Assembly: GCA_021307315.1 (NCBI GenBank) | Contig: JAJSPD010000105.1 | Location: 1 to 64,000, forward strand | Length of the DNA stretch: 64,000 nt | Origin: Bisporella sp. PMI_857 | Lineage: Eukaryota > Ascomycota > Leotiomycetes > Helotiales > Helotiaceae | Direction: 5' to 3' | Shown here: positions 22,340 through 32,320 of the stretch, piece by piece | How the letters are laid out: the number at the start of each line of letters is the position of its first letter | Numbering within the stretch: the first letter of the stretch is position 1 | Program-made: the position numbers and the translations under genes | Notes under the pieces: model-generated | Databases searched by the model: none | The model's input: only the letters and a program-made list of their open reading frames with translations | What the model was told of the DNA's origin: nothing

Positions 22340-22599
22340 TGTAACAACCGGTATGCCCAAGGTGCGGCACGAAGGTCATGGCACAGGAGCAAGGGATGGC
22401 GATCAGGGTATGAGGGGTTTCAGAGCCGATACGGGGGAGAGTTGGAGTCGCCTACATAAAGGGCCTGCTCCCACTCTCTACCGTGGTTCCTCATGTTTTT
22501 GTATCCTTCGTAGGTAGACCTATAAGGCAATCACTATCAGCCTATTGTACGCACTCCCATATGCCTCTATTCTAGCCCGTGATTCCTTGCGTCGTTACA
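22340..22599 (+). mobile_element. LTR1 at the edge of duplication B, without target duplication
   Basis: 260 bp, almost identical to 10293-10552. Flanks TTGAA and GCTAC differ, and the LINE on its right comes from a different copy than the one on its left, which points to LTR-to-LTR recombination. Confidence 0.92.
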
Positions 22600-22862
22600 G
22601 CTACAATAGCACTAAAGTGGGTTCCAGGGCACACAGACATTTACGGAAACGACCAAGCCGACAAACTAGCTAAAGTAGCACTGTTAAGCACTGTTATGGG
22701 ATATAAGGAAGCCTCGGGGAGTTTATTGATTTACGTTTTTCTTCTTTCTGGACTTACAAGCACACTTCTGACATCGATATAATACTATCACAATTACCTC
22801 GCCAGTCACGTGATCTTACCTGGTATATTGCAATCCCCTCCTGCTGCTTTCTTTCTGTTACA
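22600..22862. mobile_element. LINE RNase H scrap followed by a diverged LTR2 fragment
   Basis: 22600-22687 encodes, on the plus strand, ALKWVPGHTDIYGNDQADKL, the last part of a LINE RNase H domain. About 22688-22862 resembles inverted LTR2 (GATATAAGGAA, GACTTACAAGCA, ends CTTTCTGTTACA) but is diverged and truncated. Confidence 0.75.
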
Positions 22863-23159
22863 CGTTCTAATTGGCGGAGCTGCCTTACGATTGAGACGCC
22901 ATCTAAAACATGTACCAAGTATAGCGAGAGTCATGAGGGTTTCTATGAAGTAAGGTGCCTGATTCCTGACAGCTGACCCAGGATATCTTTGGTGGCTTCT
23001 GTTGAGATTCGACTCGATGACAAGCAGAGATAAGTTTGAGTTGAATGATGACGATATTTTTAAATTCTTCTGCCTCCCTTGATACGTTCTCTATGTCCTT
23101 GATCTCCATGGCACTCTTCTTTTCAGTTTCTTGTACCATCACAGGTATTCTATTGTACT

Positions 23160-24948
23160 ATGGAGTCTCCAACCCCAGACGATCAATCATTCCATCGCTT
23201 CTCTTCATTAAGTTTCACAACTCTCAATGAAGATAACTGGAAGTTGTCGTCGCCAGCTCTCACGGTTGTGGAAAAGCACACCGACTGGACAGAGGAGAGT
23301 ATCCAAGATGCTGGAAAGCGGCAGCCGGAGGTCTTTCGCTCTCTTGGGCACGAAGCGGGTTTCGTATTTTCAATGGCTATGTCGCAAATTCTAACGGTAC
23401 CTACTTTTAAAAAGATTTTGTTGGGCGTGACTGATCCATATATAGGAGTACTTTGTATCAGGATTTACGGTTATCATACCTGGCCTCGTTCGAGGGCAAA
23501 TTATCCCCGAAGCTTTATCAATCTGGCCGGCTAGCATGTTTTCGTTAGCAGTTGCCTCTACGACCCTTCTATTTGGTCGTCTAGCAGATATGTATGGTGG
23601 TCGGCGTATATATATTTGCGGTTCAGTTTGGCTCGTGATCTGGAGTCTAGTTCTTGGCTTTATAAAGAGTAATATTATGCTGAATCTCGCTCGGGCTTTT
23701 CAAGGCGTCGGCGCATCAGCCATGCTACCTTCGAGCCTTATGTTAATGGGGACTATCTATCGCCCTGGGGCGCGTAAAAACATGGCGTTTTCCGTGTATG
23801 GCGCCTGTGCGCCTTTCGGGTTTTTCGTCGGTTCGTAGCGAATGCTTCCAGTTGAATCGCTTTCCTAACTACTTTCTAGGCATCCTAGTTGCCGGTGTTG
23901 CTGGAGGCTCATCGACCCGGGGCTATTATTTCTGGGTCGGAGCAGCCTTGACAATGCTTACCTGTATTGTTGCTTATTTCACTGTCCCAGAATGCGGGAG
24001 TCGAGGAACAGAGACCGAGCGGCGACGGGTCCAGTCTGAAGCTGAGCGTTTGGGACGGGGTATTAGCGGAGATGAGCACCAGGCAGGCGTCATCGAAATG
24101 GACTGGATTGGGAGTGGGACTCTCTTCGTTTCCCTAAACCTTGTCCTCTTCGCTTTGATTGCCTCGTCACACGCCCCCAATGGCTGGAGGACATCTTACG
24201 TCTATATATGCATTACTCTAGGTACCTGCTTACTCCTGGCTACCATTTATGTCGAGATCTGGTTTGCAAAATGCCCACTTATTCCCTTATCCTTCCTTCG
24301 CAAATCCCAAATGCCATCTTTATTGCTGAGCTTGTTTCTCTTTTACGGATCCTTAGGTGTCTTCCTGCTCCACGCTAGCCAATATATGGAGCAAAGTATG
24401 GGAGCAAGCACTCTTCAGACCGTAGCTTGGTATACGCCAATGGCAGCTGGGGGTGCATCATCTCCATCTTTGGTGGATATGTGCTCCATCTTCTGTCGGG
24501 GACGATACTTCTGACCATCGCCGGAACCGCGTGGATAATCGCTCCGTTGTTATTCGCGGTAGCACCAATCAACGCAAGCTACTGGGCATATATATTCCCA
24601 TCGATGTTATGCGCCACAATTGGGATTGACATTACCTTTAATGTTTGCAATATCTACATCACCACTTCAACGCCATACGATCAACAAGGATTCGCAGGAG
24701 CTATTATTGCATTCCTCTTGCATTTTGGAGGGACTACTTGTCTCGCGATGGCAGACATAGTGAAGCGAAACACCCAGTCTTCTCTTGGAGAGCGCAAAAG
24801 TTGCCAGGCTGTATTTTGGCTGGAGGTTGGTTGTGCTGCTATGGCAACCATAATCTTGGTGGGGTTCATTAGGATCGGCGAAGCGAAGAGCGACCTTACC
24901 GTGGAGGAAAGATTGGTGCAGAATGCAGAACTGTCTGCCGCAAGGTGA
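23160..24948 (+). pseudogene. MFS transporter, DHA2 (drug:H+ antiporter) type, one frameshift
   Basis: Plasma-membrane efflux transporter of the 14-helix DHA2 class, similar in layout to yeast Atr1-type pumps (family knowledge, not searched). Exons 23160-23396, 23446-23830 and 23880-24948 are separated by two 49-nt introns; the second has a CTAACTAC branch site. Motif A is GRLADMYGGRR (near 23575), followed by many hydrophobic segments. At the G run 24449-24453 the frame shifts: WYTPMAAGG continues as CIISIFGGYVLHLL in another frame, and one additional base there would make the exons 564 codons. A sequencing error in the G run is possible; otherwise the protein loses its last four or five helices. 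The left flank is transposon debris, the right flank empty. Confidence 0.85.
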
Positions 24949-25327
24949 CATGACCATTTAAGGAAACGTGGTCGGGCACCAGTCCCAAGCTTCAGAATAA
25001 TTGAACTCTATCTTCACTTCTCCTCATCCTATAATATATTGAAAAGGGTTTAGATTAGATCTATAACTAATAGAGACTACAAAAGTCGCAACGTACGATT
25101 CTATTACAACATTCTCCTCCTGCGTATTGATACTACTCTGCATGCACTAATCAGAGTCATAGTAAAGGTCCTATACCACCTTGCCTCGTGCGTTTCAGAC
25201 ACATCTTCGATATGTAGATTTGTTACCTCCCAATCTTCGTCTAATGTCGGCAACGGACAGGTGATGGGGGTTGAAATAAAAAAACAACCGAATAGCAGTC
25301 GCCTTCCTCCGAGATCTTCGCACATCA
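24949..25327. other. Intergenic, nothing recognised
   Basis: No gene or repeat seen in these bases. Confidence 0.5.
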
Positions 25328-25408
25328 TGTAACAACCGAAGCGTAAGCGAAGGTCATGGCGCAGGATTAGGGGGTCACAGAGCCCATACGGAGGAGAGTC
25401 GGAGTCGC
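25328..25408 (+). mobile_element. Diverged 5' fragment of LTR1
   Basis: Starts TGTAACAACCGAAGCG and follows the first third of LTR1 with many differences. It is cut at 25408, where another TGTAACAACC sequence starts. Confidence 0.75.
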
Positions 25409-26530
25409 TGTAACAACCAGGGTCGGTTAGCAGAGCCATGTGACTTGGCTAGAGTACAGCTGTGTGACGCAGCTAAGTCTAAGCTCGAGATCAGAGATAC
25501 ACTGGGACTGAGGCTCGATAGCGAAGCCCAGTTCGTGCTGCCAGAAGCAGCAGATTTAGAGGGCTGGCCGCCTACTAGATCTAATTAAGATTCAAGCTGT
25601 AACTAGAAGGGAAGCTAAAAAAGCAACTCATGATGAGAGTCCTCTATTAGAAAAAACAGCAGATGCTTTATTAGCTTCGATTCGGAAGCTACAGGGAACT
25701 GATCCTTTATGCCTGAAGCTTGTAAAAGAGCTCAGGGCTGACACTGGCCGAGACGGCTATACTATAGACCAGGAGGGTCTTTTGAAATACCAAAACAGAG
25801 TTGTAGTCCCTGCCCAAAAAGCTCTGACACAGGAGCTACTTTATTTGTACCATGATGACCAATTTGGAGGCCACTGGGGTATCGGCAAGACAAAAGAGCT
25901 ATTAGAACGAAAATTCTATTGGCAAGGGCTGTTACAGGATATCAAAGACTATGTTGGTTTCTCCGGGGGTGATATCACGATTGAATCAAAAACAAAAGGT
26001 ACTGTAGACTGCTGTATATTCTGATTGCCTCCTCTATGAGGAGGCTGGTAGCTAGCTATATATAAGGAATGAATGTGGTCAAAGCAATAGCTAGCGTGTC
26101 TCAGGTGTCGCACTGAAGCTACCCCGTGATTGTACCGACAGACTATGTGATTAGTTGCCCTATATGTCAAAATATTGTGATCCCTCGACACAAGCCTTAT
26201 GGAAAATTACAGCCACTGCCCGTGCCGGAAAGGCCATGGCAAGAAGTTTCTCTTGACTTTATTACTCAACTGCCAGAATCCTATATAGGAACAAAAGCAT
26301 ACGACGCTATTCTAGTGATCGAGGACCGCTACACAAAAATGGCAAAATTCATTCCTACAACAACTAATATAACTGCACCAGAATTTGCAGCTATATTCCA
26401 CGAAAATATTGAACTACAGTATGGATCCCCAAAAGGAATAGTTTCTGACCGGGACACCAGGATTACTTCAAAATTCTGGGCTGAAGTTTGCGCTTATTCT
26501 CTTATTAAAAGACGAATGAGTAACGTCTGT
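25409..26530 (+). pseudogene. Gypsy-type retrotransposon fragment: integrase
   Basis: The plus strand encodes the end of a Gypsy RNase H/linker region and the integrase: the zinc-binding H2C2 part (HDDQFGGHWGIGKTKELL, then CPICQN on the far side of an insertion) and the core with DFITQLPES, IVSDRDTRITSKFW and its Asp residues. A 189-bp LTR with target duplication splits it at 25952-26140. It ends abruptly after FWAEVC (about 26490), and the first 170 bases, starting TGTAACAACCAGGG, may be a truncated LTR. It is a relic. Confidence 0.85.
25952..26140 (+). mobile_element. Solo LTR (fourth family), 189 bp, in Gypsy integrase
   Basis: Ends TGTTGGTTTCTCCGG and GATTGTACCGACA; perfect target duplication GACTA (25947-25951 and 26141-26145). 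Removing it rejoins the integrase frame. Confidence 0.9.
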
Positions 26531-26889
26531 CCCTGCGCAGCGAGACGCACCCTGTCACGAGACGAATCTATAGTTTTGGAATCATAAATATTTTCTTAGT
26601 AAGTCTACGAAGTTGTTATTAATATACCACTTTATATAACTATTTGTCTCTAAGGAAACCAGTTGGCAATAAGAAAAAGATTGTGGTTGGTCATGCTATC
26701 GATCGTTTTAATGACGCCACCGATCGTCACTTCAGCCGTTCCCCCCTGCTTAATCGCGACTATTAGAGTCTCTTTAAAATTCGGAGCACTTGGGGAAAGG
26801 TCCTATATCCAAAGAATATAGCTCTTAAATTTGAAGATACTTAAAGAGGAAAATAATGTAGTCTGGGAGTTACTCTGATGTGAGGAGAC
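26531..26889. other. No feature recognised
   Basis: AT-rich in part, no gene seen. Confidence 0.5.
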
Positions 26890-27149
26890 TGTAACAACCG
26901 GTATGCCTAAGGTGCGGCACGAAGGTCATGGCACAGGAGCAAGGGATGGCGATTAGGGTATGAGGGGTTTCAGAGCCGATACGGGGGAGAGATGGAGTCG
27001 CCTACATAAAGGGCCTGCTCCCACTCTCTACCGTGGTTCCTCATGTTTTTGTATCCTTCGTAGGTAGACCTATAAGGCAATCACGATCAGCCTATTGTAC
27101 GCACTCCCATATGCCTCTGTTCTAGCCCGTGATTCCTTGCGTCGTTACA
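26890..27149 (+). mobile_element. LTR1 copy without target duplication
   Basis: 260 bp, near-identical to the copies at 10293 and 22340. Flanks GAGAC and GTTTC differ, so it is probably a recombination product. Confidence 0.9.
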
Positions 27150-27531
27150 GTTTCTTGAACATTCTATCGGTGGGCGGCAGCACGCTGGGCGTTGGAGCGC
27201 TGTCGCAACGGCAGTGACAGAGCCAATCAAGTCCTAGCACGAGGCGTACCTCCTGGCGTGCCTAGATCATACCGTGCTCTTGCAGATCATGGAAACGTCC
27301 ATATTCTACACTTTCATCTTTATCAGCACCGACCAGCAGCTTAGCCAAATCGACCGATAGCTTAGTAAGCTTCTACTATACGGCGCTAGTGGGGAGGAAA
27401 ATGGCTGTGCGGGGTCATTACAACGGCGGTCGATTCTGGACCAGAAGTTAAAGGAGATGTCTGATCTATTCTCTAGTTACATCAATAGGTGTAAGTTAAT
27501 AGCAGGGCCGTGAGAAAGAAGCCCTCGTGGC
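27150..27531. other. Spacer, nothing recognised
   Basis: No gene seen downstream of the NLR-type gene. Confidence 0.5.
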
Positions 27532-30500
27532 TTATCTAATGTTCAGCCGCCTTCCTAGCTGGCGGATTTTCTGCTTCAAAGACATTGAATTTGCTACTCC
27601 AGGCTCTGTAATCTCATTTTGGCCTACATTCGACTCAGCAGACGCGACTTGCAACGCTTGAAGCCGATCTTCAACTTGCCTAGACCATTTCGAGGAAGGC
27701 CCTTGGACGGTTGTGTATCCAGACAATGCTCGATTATACATTGTCCTTGCCATGTCTTTCCGGTCGGTTTGCGAGAAGAGGTCTCCAAAGGCGAACATGG
27801 TATTCAACGCTGGTAGATAAGACGACGCAAGTTCAAGGCCAAGAGCGTCCTCATAGCCTTGCAGGGCCCGAATGTACATCTTCTCCGCCTCTGCCAGCTT
27901 GCTTTGGTCAGAGTAGAGGATGCCTAGGTTATTGACCGTTGAGAGTGTTGATGTGTGGTCCGGTCCAAGTGCCTTCTCACAGCCTTCCAGCGCTCGAAAA
28001 TACATCGCCTCTGCCTCTGCCAGCTTGCCTTGGCCTTTGTAGAGGGTGCCTAGGTTATGGACCGTATCGAGTGTTGATGTGTGGTCCGGTCCAAGTGCCT
28101 TCTCCTTGCCTTCCAGCGCTCGAAGATACATCGCCTCTGCCTCTGCCAGCTTGCCTTGGTCAGAGTAGAGGGTGCCTAGGTTATTGACCGTTGAGAGTGT
28201 TGATGTGTGGTCCGGTCCAAGTGCCTTCTCCTTGCCTTCCAGCGCTCGAAGATACATCGCCTCTGCCTCTGCCAGCTTGCCTTGGTCAGAGTAGAGGTTG
28301 CCTAGGTTATTGACCGTTGAGAGTGTTGATGTGTGGTCCGGTCCAAGTGCCTTCTCCTTGCCTTCCAGCGCTCGAAGATACATCGCCTCTGCCTCTGCCA
28401 GCTTGCCTTGGTCAGAGTAGAGGGTGCCTAGGTTATGGACCGTATCGAGTGTTGATGTGTGGTCCGGTCCAAGTGCCTTCTCCTTGCCTTCCAGCGCTCG
28501 AAGATACATCGCCTCTGCCTCTGCCAGCTTGCCTTGGTCAGAGTAGAGGGTGCCTAGGTTATTGACCGTTGAGAGTGTTGATGTGTGGTCCGGTCCAAGT
28601 GCCTTCTCCTTGCCTTCCAGCGCTCGAAGATACATCGCCTCTGCCTCTGCCAGCTTGCCTTGGTCAGAGTAGAGGGTGCCTAGGTTATGGACCGTATCGA
28701 GTGTTGATGTGTGGTCCGGTCCAAGTGCCTTCTCCTTGCCTTCCAGCGCTCGAAGATACATCGCCTCTGCCTCTGCCAGCTTGCCTTGGTCAGAGTAGAG
28801 GGTGCCTAGGTTATGGACCGTATCGAGTGTTGATGTGTGGTCCGGTCCAAGTGCCTTCTCCTTGCCTTCCAGCGCTCGAAAATACATCGCCTCTGCCTCT
28901 GCCAGCTTGCCTTGGCCTTTGTAGAGGGTGCCTAGGTTATGGACCGTTGAGAGTGTTGATGTGTGGTCCGGTCCAAGTGCCTTCTCCTTGCCTTCCAGCG
29001 CTCGAAGATACATCGCCTCTGCCTCTGCCAGCTTGCCTTGGTCAGAGTAGAGGATGCCTAGGTTATTGACCGTATCGAGTGTTGATGTGTGGTCCGGTCC
29101 AAGTGCCTTCTCCTTGCCTTCCAGCGCTCGAAGATACATCGCCTCTGCCTCTGCTAGCTTGCCTTGATCAAAGTAAAGATCACCTAGATTGTGAAAACCC
29201 CAATGTAGTCCGTTTACATCTACCTTGGCGTCTACTATAAAGAATGCCTGTCGTGTTGCGTGTTGAAGGAGCCGCCGCTGTGAGAGCCACCAGTGCTTTT
29301 CATTTGTATCAGGAACCTCCGAGGCCACACAAGTTAAGGCCAGACGAGCAAGGCTCTTGTCCCACTCCTTGTTAAGCACAAACACTATCCACGAGTGGAC
29401 ACAACTATGCACACTATACCCTCTAGCCCCGACCTGCTGCTGAGGAGACCTGTCTGGATCAACCAGTCCGAAAGTACATAGTAGAGTGATAGCCTCATTA
29501 AAGTTCAGTTCGTCCTTCGTAAGCTTCTGTATCCATTCATCGTCTACAGAGTTTGCATGCCGAAGGAGGTCAAACCACATGTCCTGTCGATCAAAATATG
29601 CCATAGCTTGAGTAGTTTGCGATGCTGTATTTTGCTGTTGGATCCGATCGAAAGTGATCTGCCATGTCGTGTGTAGTGTACATCTTCATAGGAATCCAAA
29701 GGGGACTTGTCGTCTGAAGCTTTAACCATGATGTCTATAGAGCTGAAGATAATCCGAGAAGCTTGTCGTTACGTGCTCGAGATATCCCTGCCGTAGATAG
29801 AGCAAGTGGTAGGCCGTCGAGTTCCTTGACAAGTGCTATAGCATCAGGGATCTGCCTTATTAGTATTGTTTTGCTCCACTATCAATTATACCGACATACC
29901 TTTTCAATACCCTTACGTCCTGACATGTTAGACAAATCTGAAGACCTTCCTTAACATCTGGCAGTTTCTGAACATGAATTCGTACCCTGCCTAACTTGCG
30001 ACGACCGTGTCGTGATGACGATCGAGCCGTGATCAGACTGGAGGGAGGAATTGACGTATGTCGACTGCCGAGTTATCGGGATTGCCAGATGTCTTAGGAT
30101 TGTCGAAGTTATCGTAGATCATTAGCCACCTTGCGTTCCGCGGAGTCAAGCCAGGCCTTGACTACACTGACAACTTGAACGAGGTCTTTATCTTGTCTAC
30201 GCTTGATAGCCACTGGTTGAAGGATGATGCCTTAGCACCTGCCGAGCGACGTCCCGAAAGCTCAGCTTGAGTAGTCCTCGTCATTCGCGTTCAACCAGAA
30301 GATCGCCGTATATTTCTCCTTGTGTCGTCTGGCATATGTGATCGCCAGCTGAGTCTTTCCCATACCCCCAAGACCATGCAGGATGACACAGGATCGACTA
30401 CTATGACCTTGAAGCAGCTCGTGCATCTTCGACAGTTCCTTCTCTCTAGCAACAAACTGTGTAGCTTCAGGAAATGACGCGAGGTTGAGCCCGACGGCAA

Positions 30501-31329
30501 ATTGTTCGAAATCGACCCCTGTGTGGGTTAGTTTCGCTGCTTAGTTAGCACATCTATGTAAACAACTGACCCTTGTACATCCTGTGGATCTCTTCCTCCA
30601 CCGCCTGAATGCCTGGTCCCTTCTCTCCCCGTAATTTGGCACCATAGACACATCGAAGATCCCGGTTAAGCAGTACACTTCATCCTCTTCAATAGTAGTA
30701 TTGCGGCGCTCTGCCCAGGATCTCCGCTTTTTGATGCTGAAATTCGATAATGCATCGCCTCGGAGAGCTTTGTTTGCGATGCCGGTAATTTCGTGTATCT
30801 TAGACTCAAGCGACAACTTGCTCCCAAGTCGCTCACCCTGGGAGCTGAAGAAGTCAGCCAGCCTTGGTGCGATGAGCTCTGAAGCGTCCAGTCTCGAGTG
30901 AACCATCGACTCCTCCTGAAGGCTTCCTCCCATGCCCTCTGGTCATCCGCCCCGGTGTCGGGCTTGGAGATATCCGAAAGGTAGACGTAGCAGCGCGCAG
31001 CGTTCTGATACCACCGAAACATGGAATTGATCGCCGCGCCAAGCTCGACCGCATTCTTCTTATCGATGCAGCAGGTGTCCACCCAGAAGTATCCAAGTCC
31101 ATCGGCTGCGGCCTACTTCGCGCAGAACTGAATCTTCCTCCTCAGTCTTGCTCACAGTCTTGCTCACAGTCTTGCTCATGTCCGCGCCGACTTGGATATC
31201 CTAAAGGATGACCTCCTCTTTTCCCCATGTATGAGAGAGTATTGCGTAGGCAGGGACATCGCCGCTGGTAGGTTCGCGAAAGACGATCTCGCCGTCGGGT
31301 TCGCGTCGTAAGAGGCGTATAAGAGACAT
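27532..31329 (-). pseudogene. HET - NB-ARC - TPR protein (fungal NLR type), front half broken
   Basis: Fungal NLR-like receptor linked in known cases to heterokaryon incompatibility. Read on the minus strand: HET domain from ATG 31329 (AILSHTWGKEEVIL, WVDTCCIDKKNAVELG, SRWFTRDWTLQ, EITGIANKALRG, GIFDVSMVPNYGE), NB-ARC (P-loop ILHGLGGMGKTQLA near 30370; kinase-2-like RWLMIYDNFDNPK; GSIVITTRSSQV), then an open 690-codon stretch (29604-27532) with a winged-helix-like linker and 12 TPR units. Lesions: two stops at likely former Gln codons in HET (near 31205 and 31111), a missing base after FTRDWTLQ (near 30886), and frameshifts after the P-loop (near 30270) and after PLDSYED (near 29680). A 12-bp unit occurs three times near 31145-31180. 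The TPR half stays open, so a shorter product starting at 29604 is conceivable. Confidence 0.87.
27934..29193 (-). repeat. Ten near-identical 126-bp TPR-coding repeats
   Basis: Units of 42 residues with core QGKLAEAEAMYLRALEGKEK and PDHTSTL; ten are nearly identical at DNA level and two more diverged units follow. Units differ by a few alternating variants (HNLG/NNLG, SDQ/KGQ, TLDTV/TLSTV) in mosaic order. Confidence 0.95.
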
Positions 31330-32320
31330 CGGTGGAGGTTCGCGAGCGATCCCATGGCAAGCGCGACTCGTATCACTCGTTCGGCATATTCGCGCAAGCA
31401 CTGCGATTTAAATGTCGACAGGATGCGAAGTAGACGTCGAAGAACTGACAGTGAGAAGGATACGCAGTCGTGATCGTAGGAGCCGCTAACGAGGCTGCAT
31501 CGAGGCGCAGCCTGGCCAGCCACTTGCATGGCGAAGGCAGACCGAACGCGAAGGGACGCTTCATTTTATTGGAAACCCTACACTACAGCTGGATTCTGGG
31601 ACAAGTTGTCCATCGTTGTTGCGATGCTGGAGGCTATTTCAGATCTTACGTGTCTGGTAAAATTTTATGCACAAGAAGCTCTTCCAGGATGTGTGAAACG
31701 CCGTGGCGGTAATTGTGGGTCATGAAAGTCACCATACTTCTTTAAGGGTTTTCAGCCTTTTCTTTCTTCTATTTTCTGCTTCACACCTCTTCCTTTATCC
31801 CAATTCACCATCAATTACTTTTGACTTTAGACGCTTCTATTATTTGCAAAGTACAGATCCCTCTTTACGCACAAGTAATTGGCATGGCTGTTGTAATCAT
31901 ATCATCTGATAGCTCCTCACCAGGCTCTTCTACACCAGATTGGTCCGTAATATTCCCTTGCTTGGTTTCAGGATCTTGTCTCATTGCGAAGAGTTGTTTG
32001 ACCACTTATCCTTTGCTTATGCTTTTTCAAATACAATTCTGCCTTTCCTATTCAAACTTTCTGCTTTTTAGTTTGTGCATACACTACGCTGATTGTCCTG
32101 TATCACGCATTAGCTGTACTCTTGCGCTTGCAAATTCCTATAATTTCATTTCTATTATTTGTATTTTCCGCGACCACGATTTGGTTCGCGTTGCTATGTC
32201 TCTTGAAAAGATTGAAGACCTGTGCTCCGTTCTTTTTCACCTGACGAAGAAATAAACTATTACATGTTCATTTTCTGATTACAGCATACTTTCCTTCCAG
32301 CATAAAAGCGACAACTAACA
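31330..32320. other. Spacer between two divergent genes
   Basis: No supported gene. A plus-strand ATG at 31884 begins a short Ser/Asp-rich run (VIISSDSSSPGSS) ending at a GTAATA; it could be an upstream exon of the next gene, but I cannot support it. Confidence 0.45.

Noticed and set aside
27939..29069. Plus-strand repetitive open frames rich in Pro/Leu/Cys
   Set aside because: They are the antisense of the 126-bp TPR units; the period is multiple-of-three, so the frame stays open by chance.
27934..29193. Regular repeats as a CRISPR-like array
   Set aside because: Units are contiguous coding repeats without spacers, in a eukaryotic gene.
31821..32255. 144-codon plus-strand open frame upstream of the duplicated-domain gene
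   Set aside because: No motif, unusual composition, and the next gene has its own good start; only its short Ser/Asp-rich part could be an exon, which I could not support.
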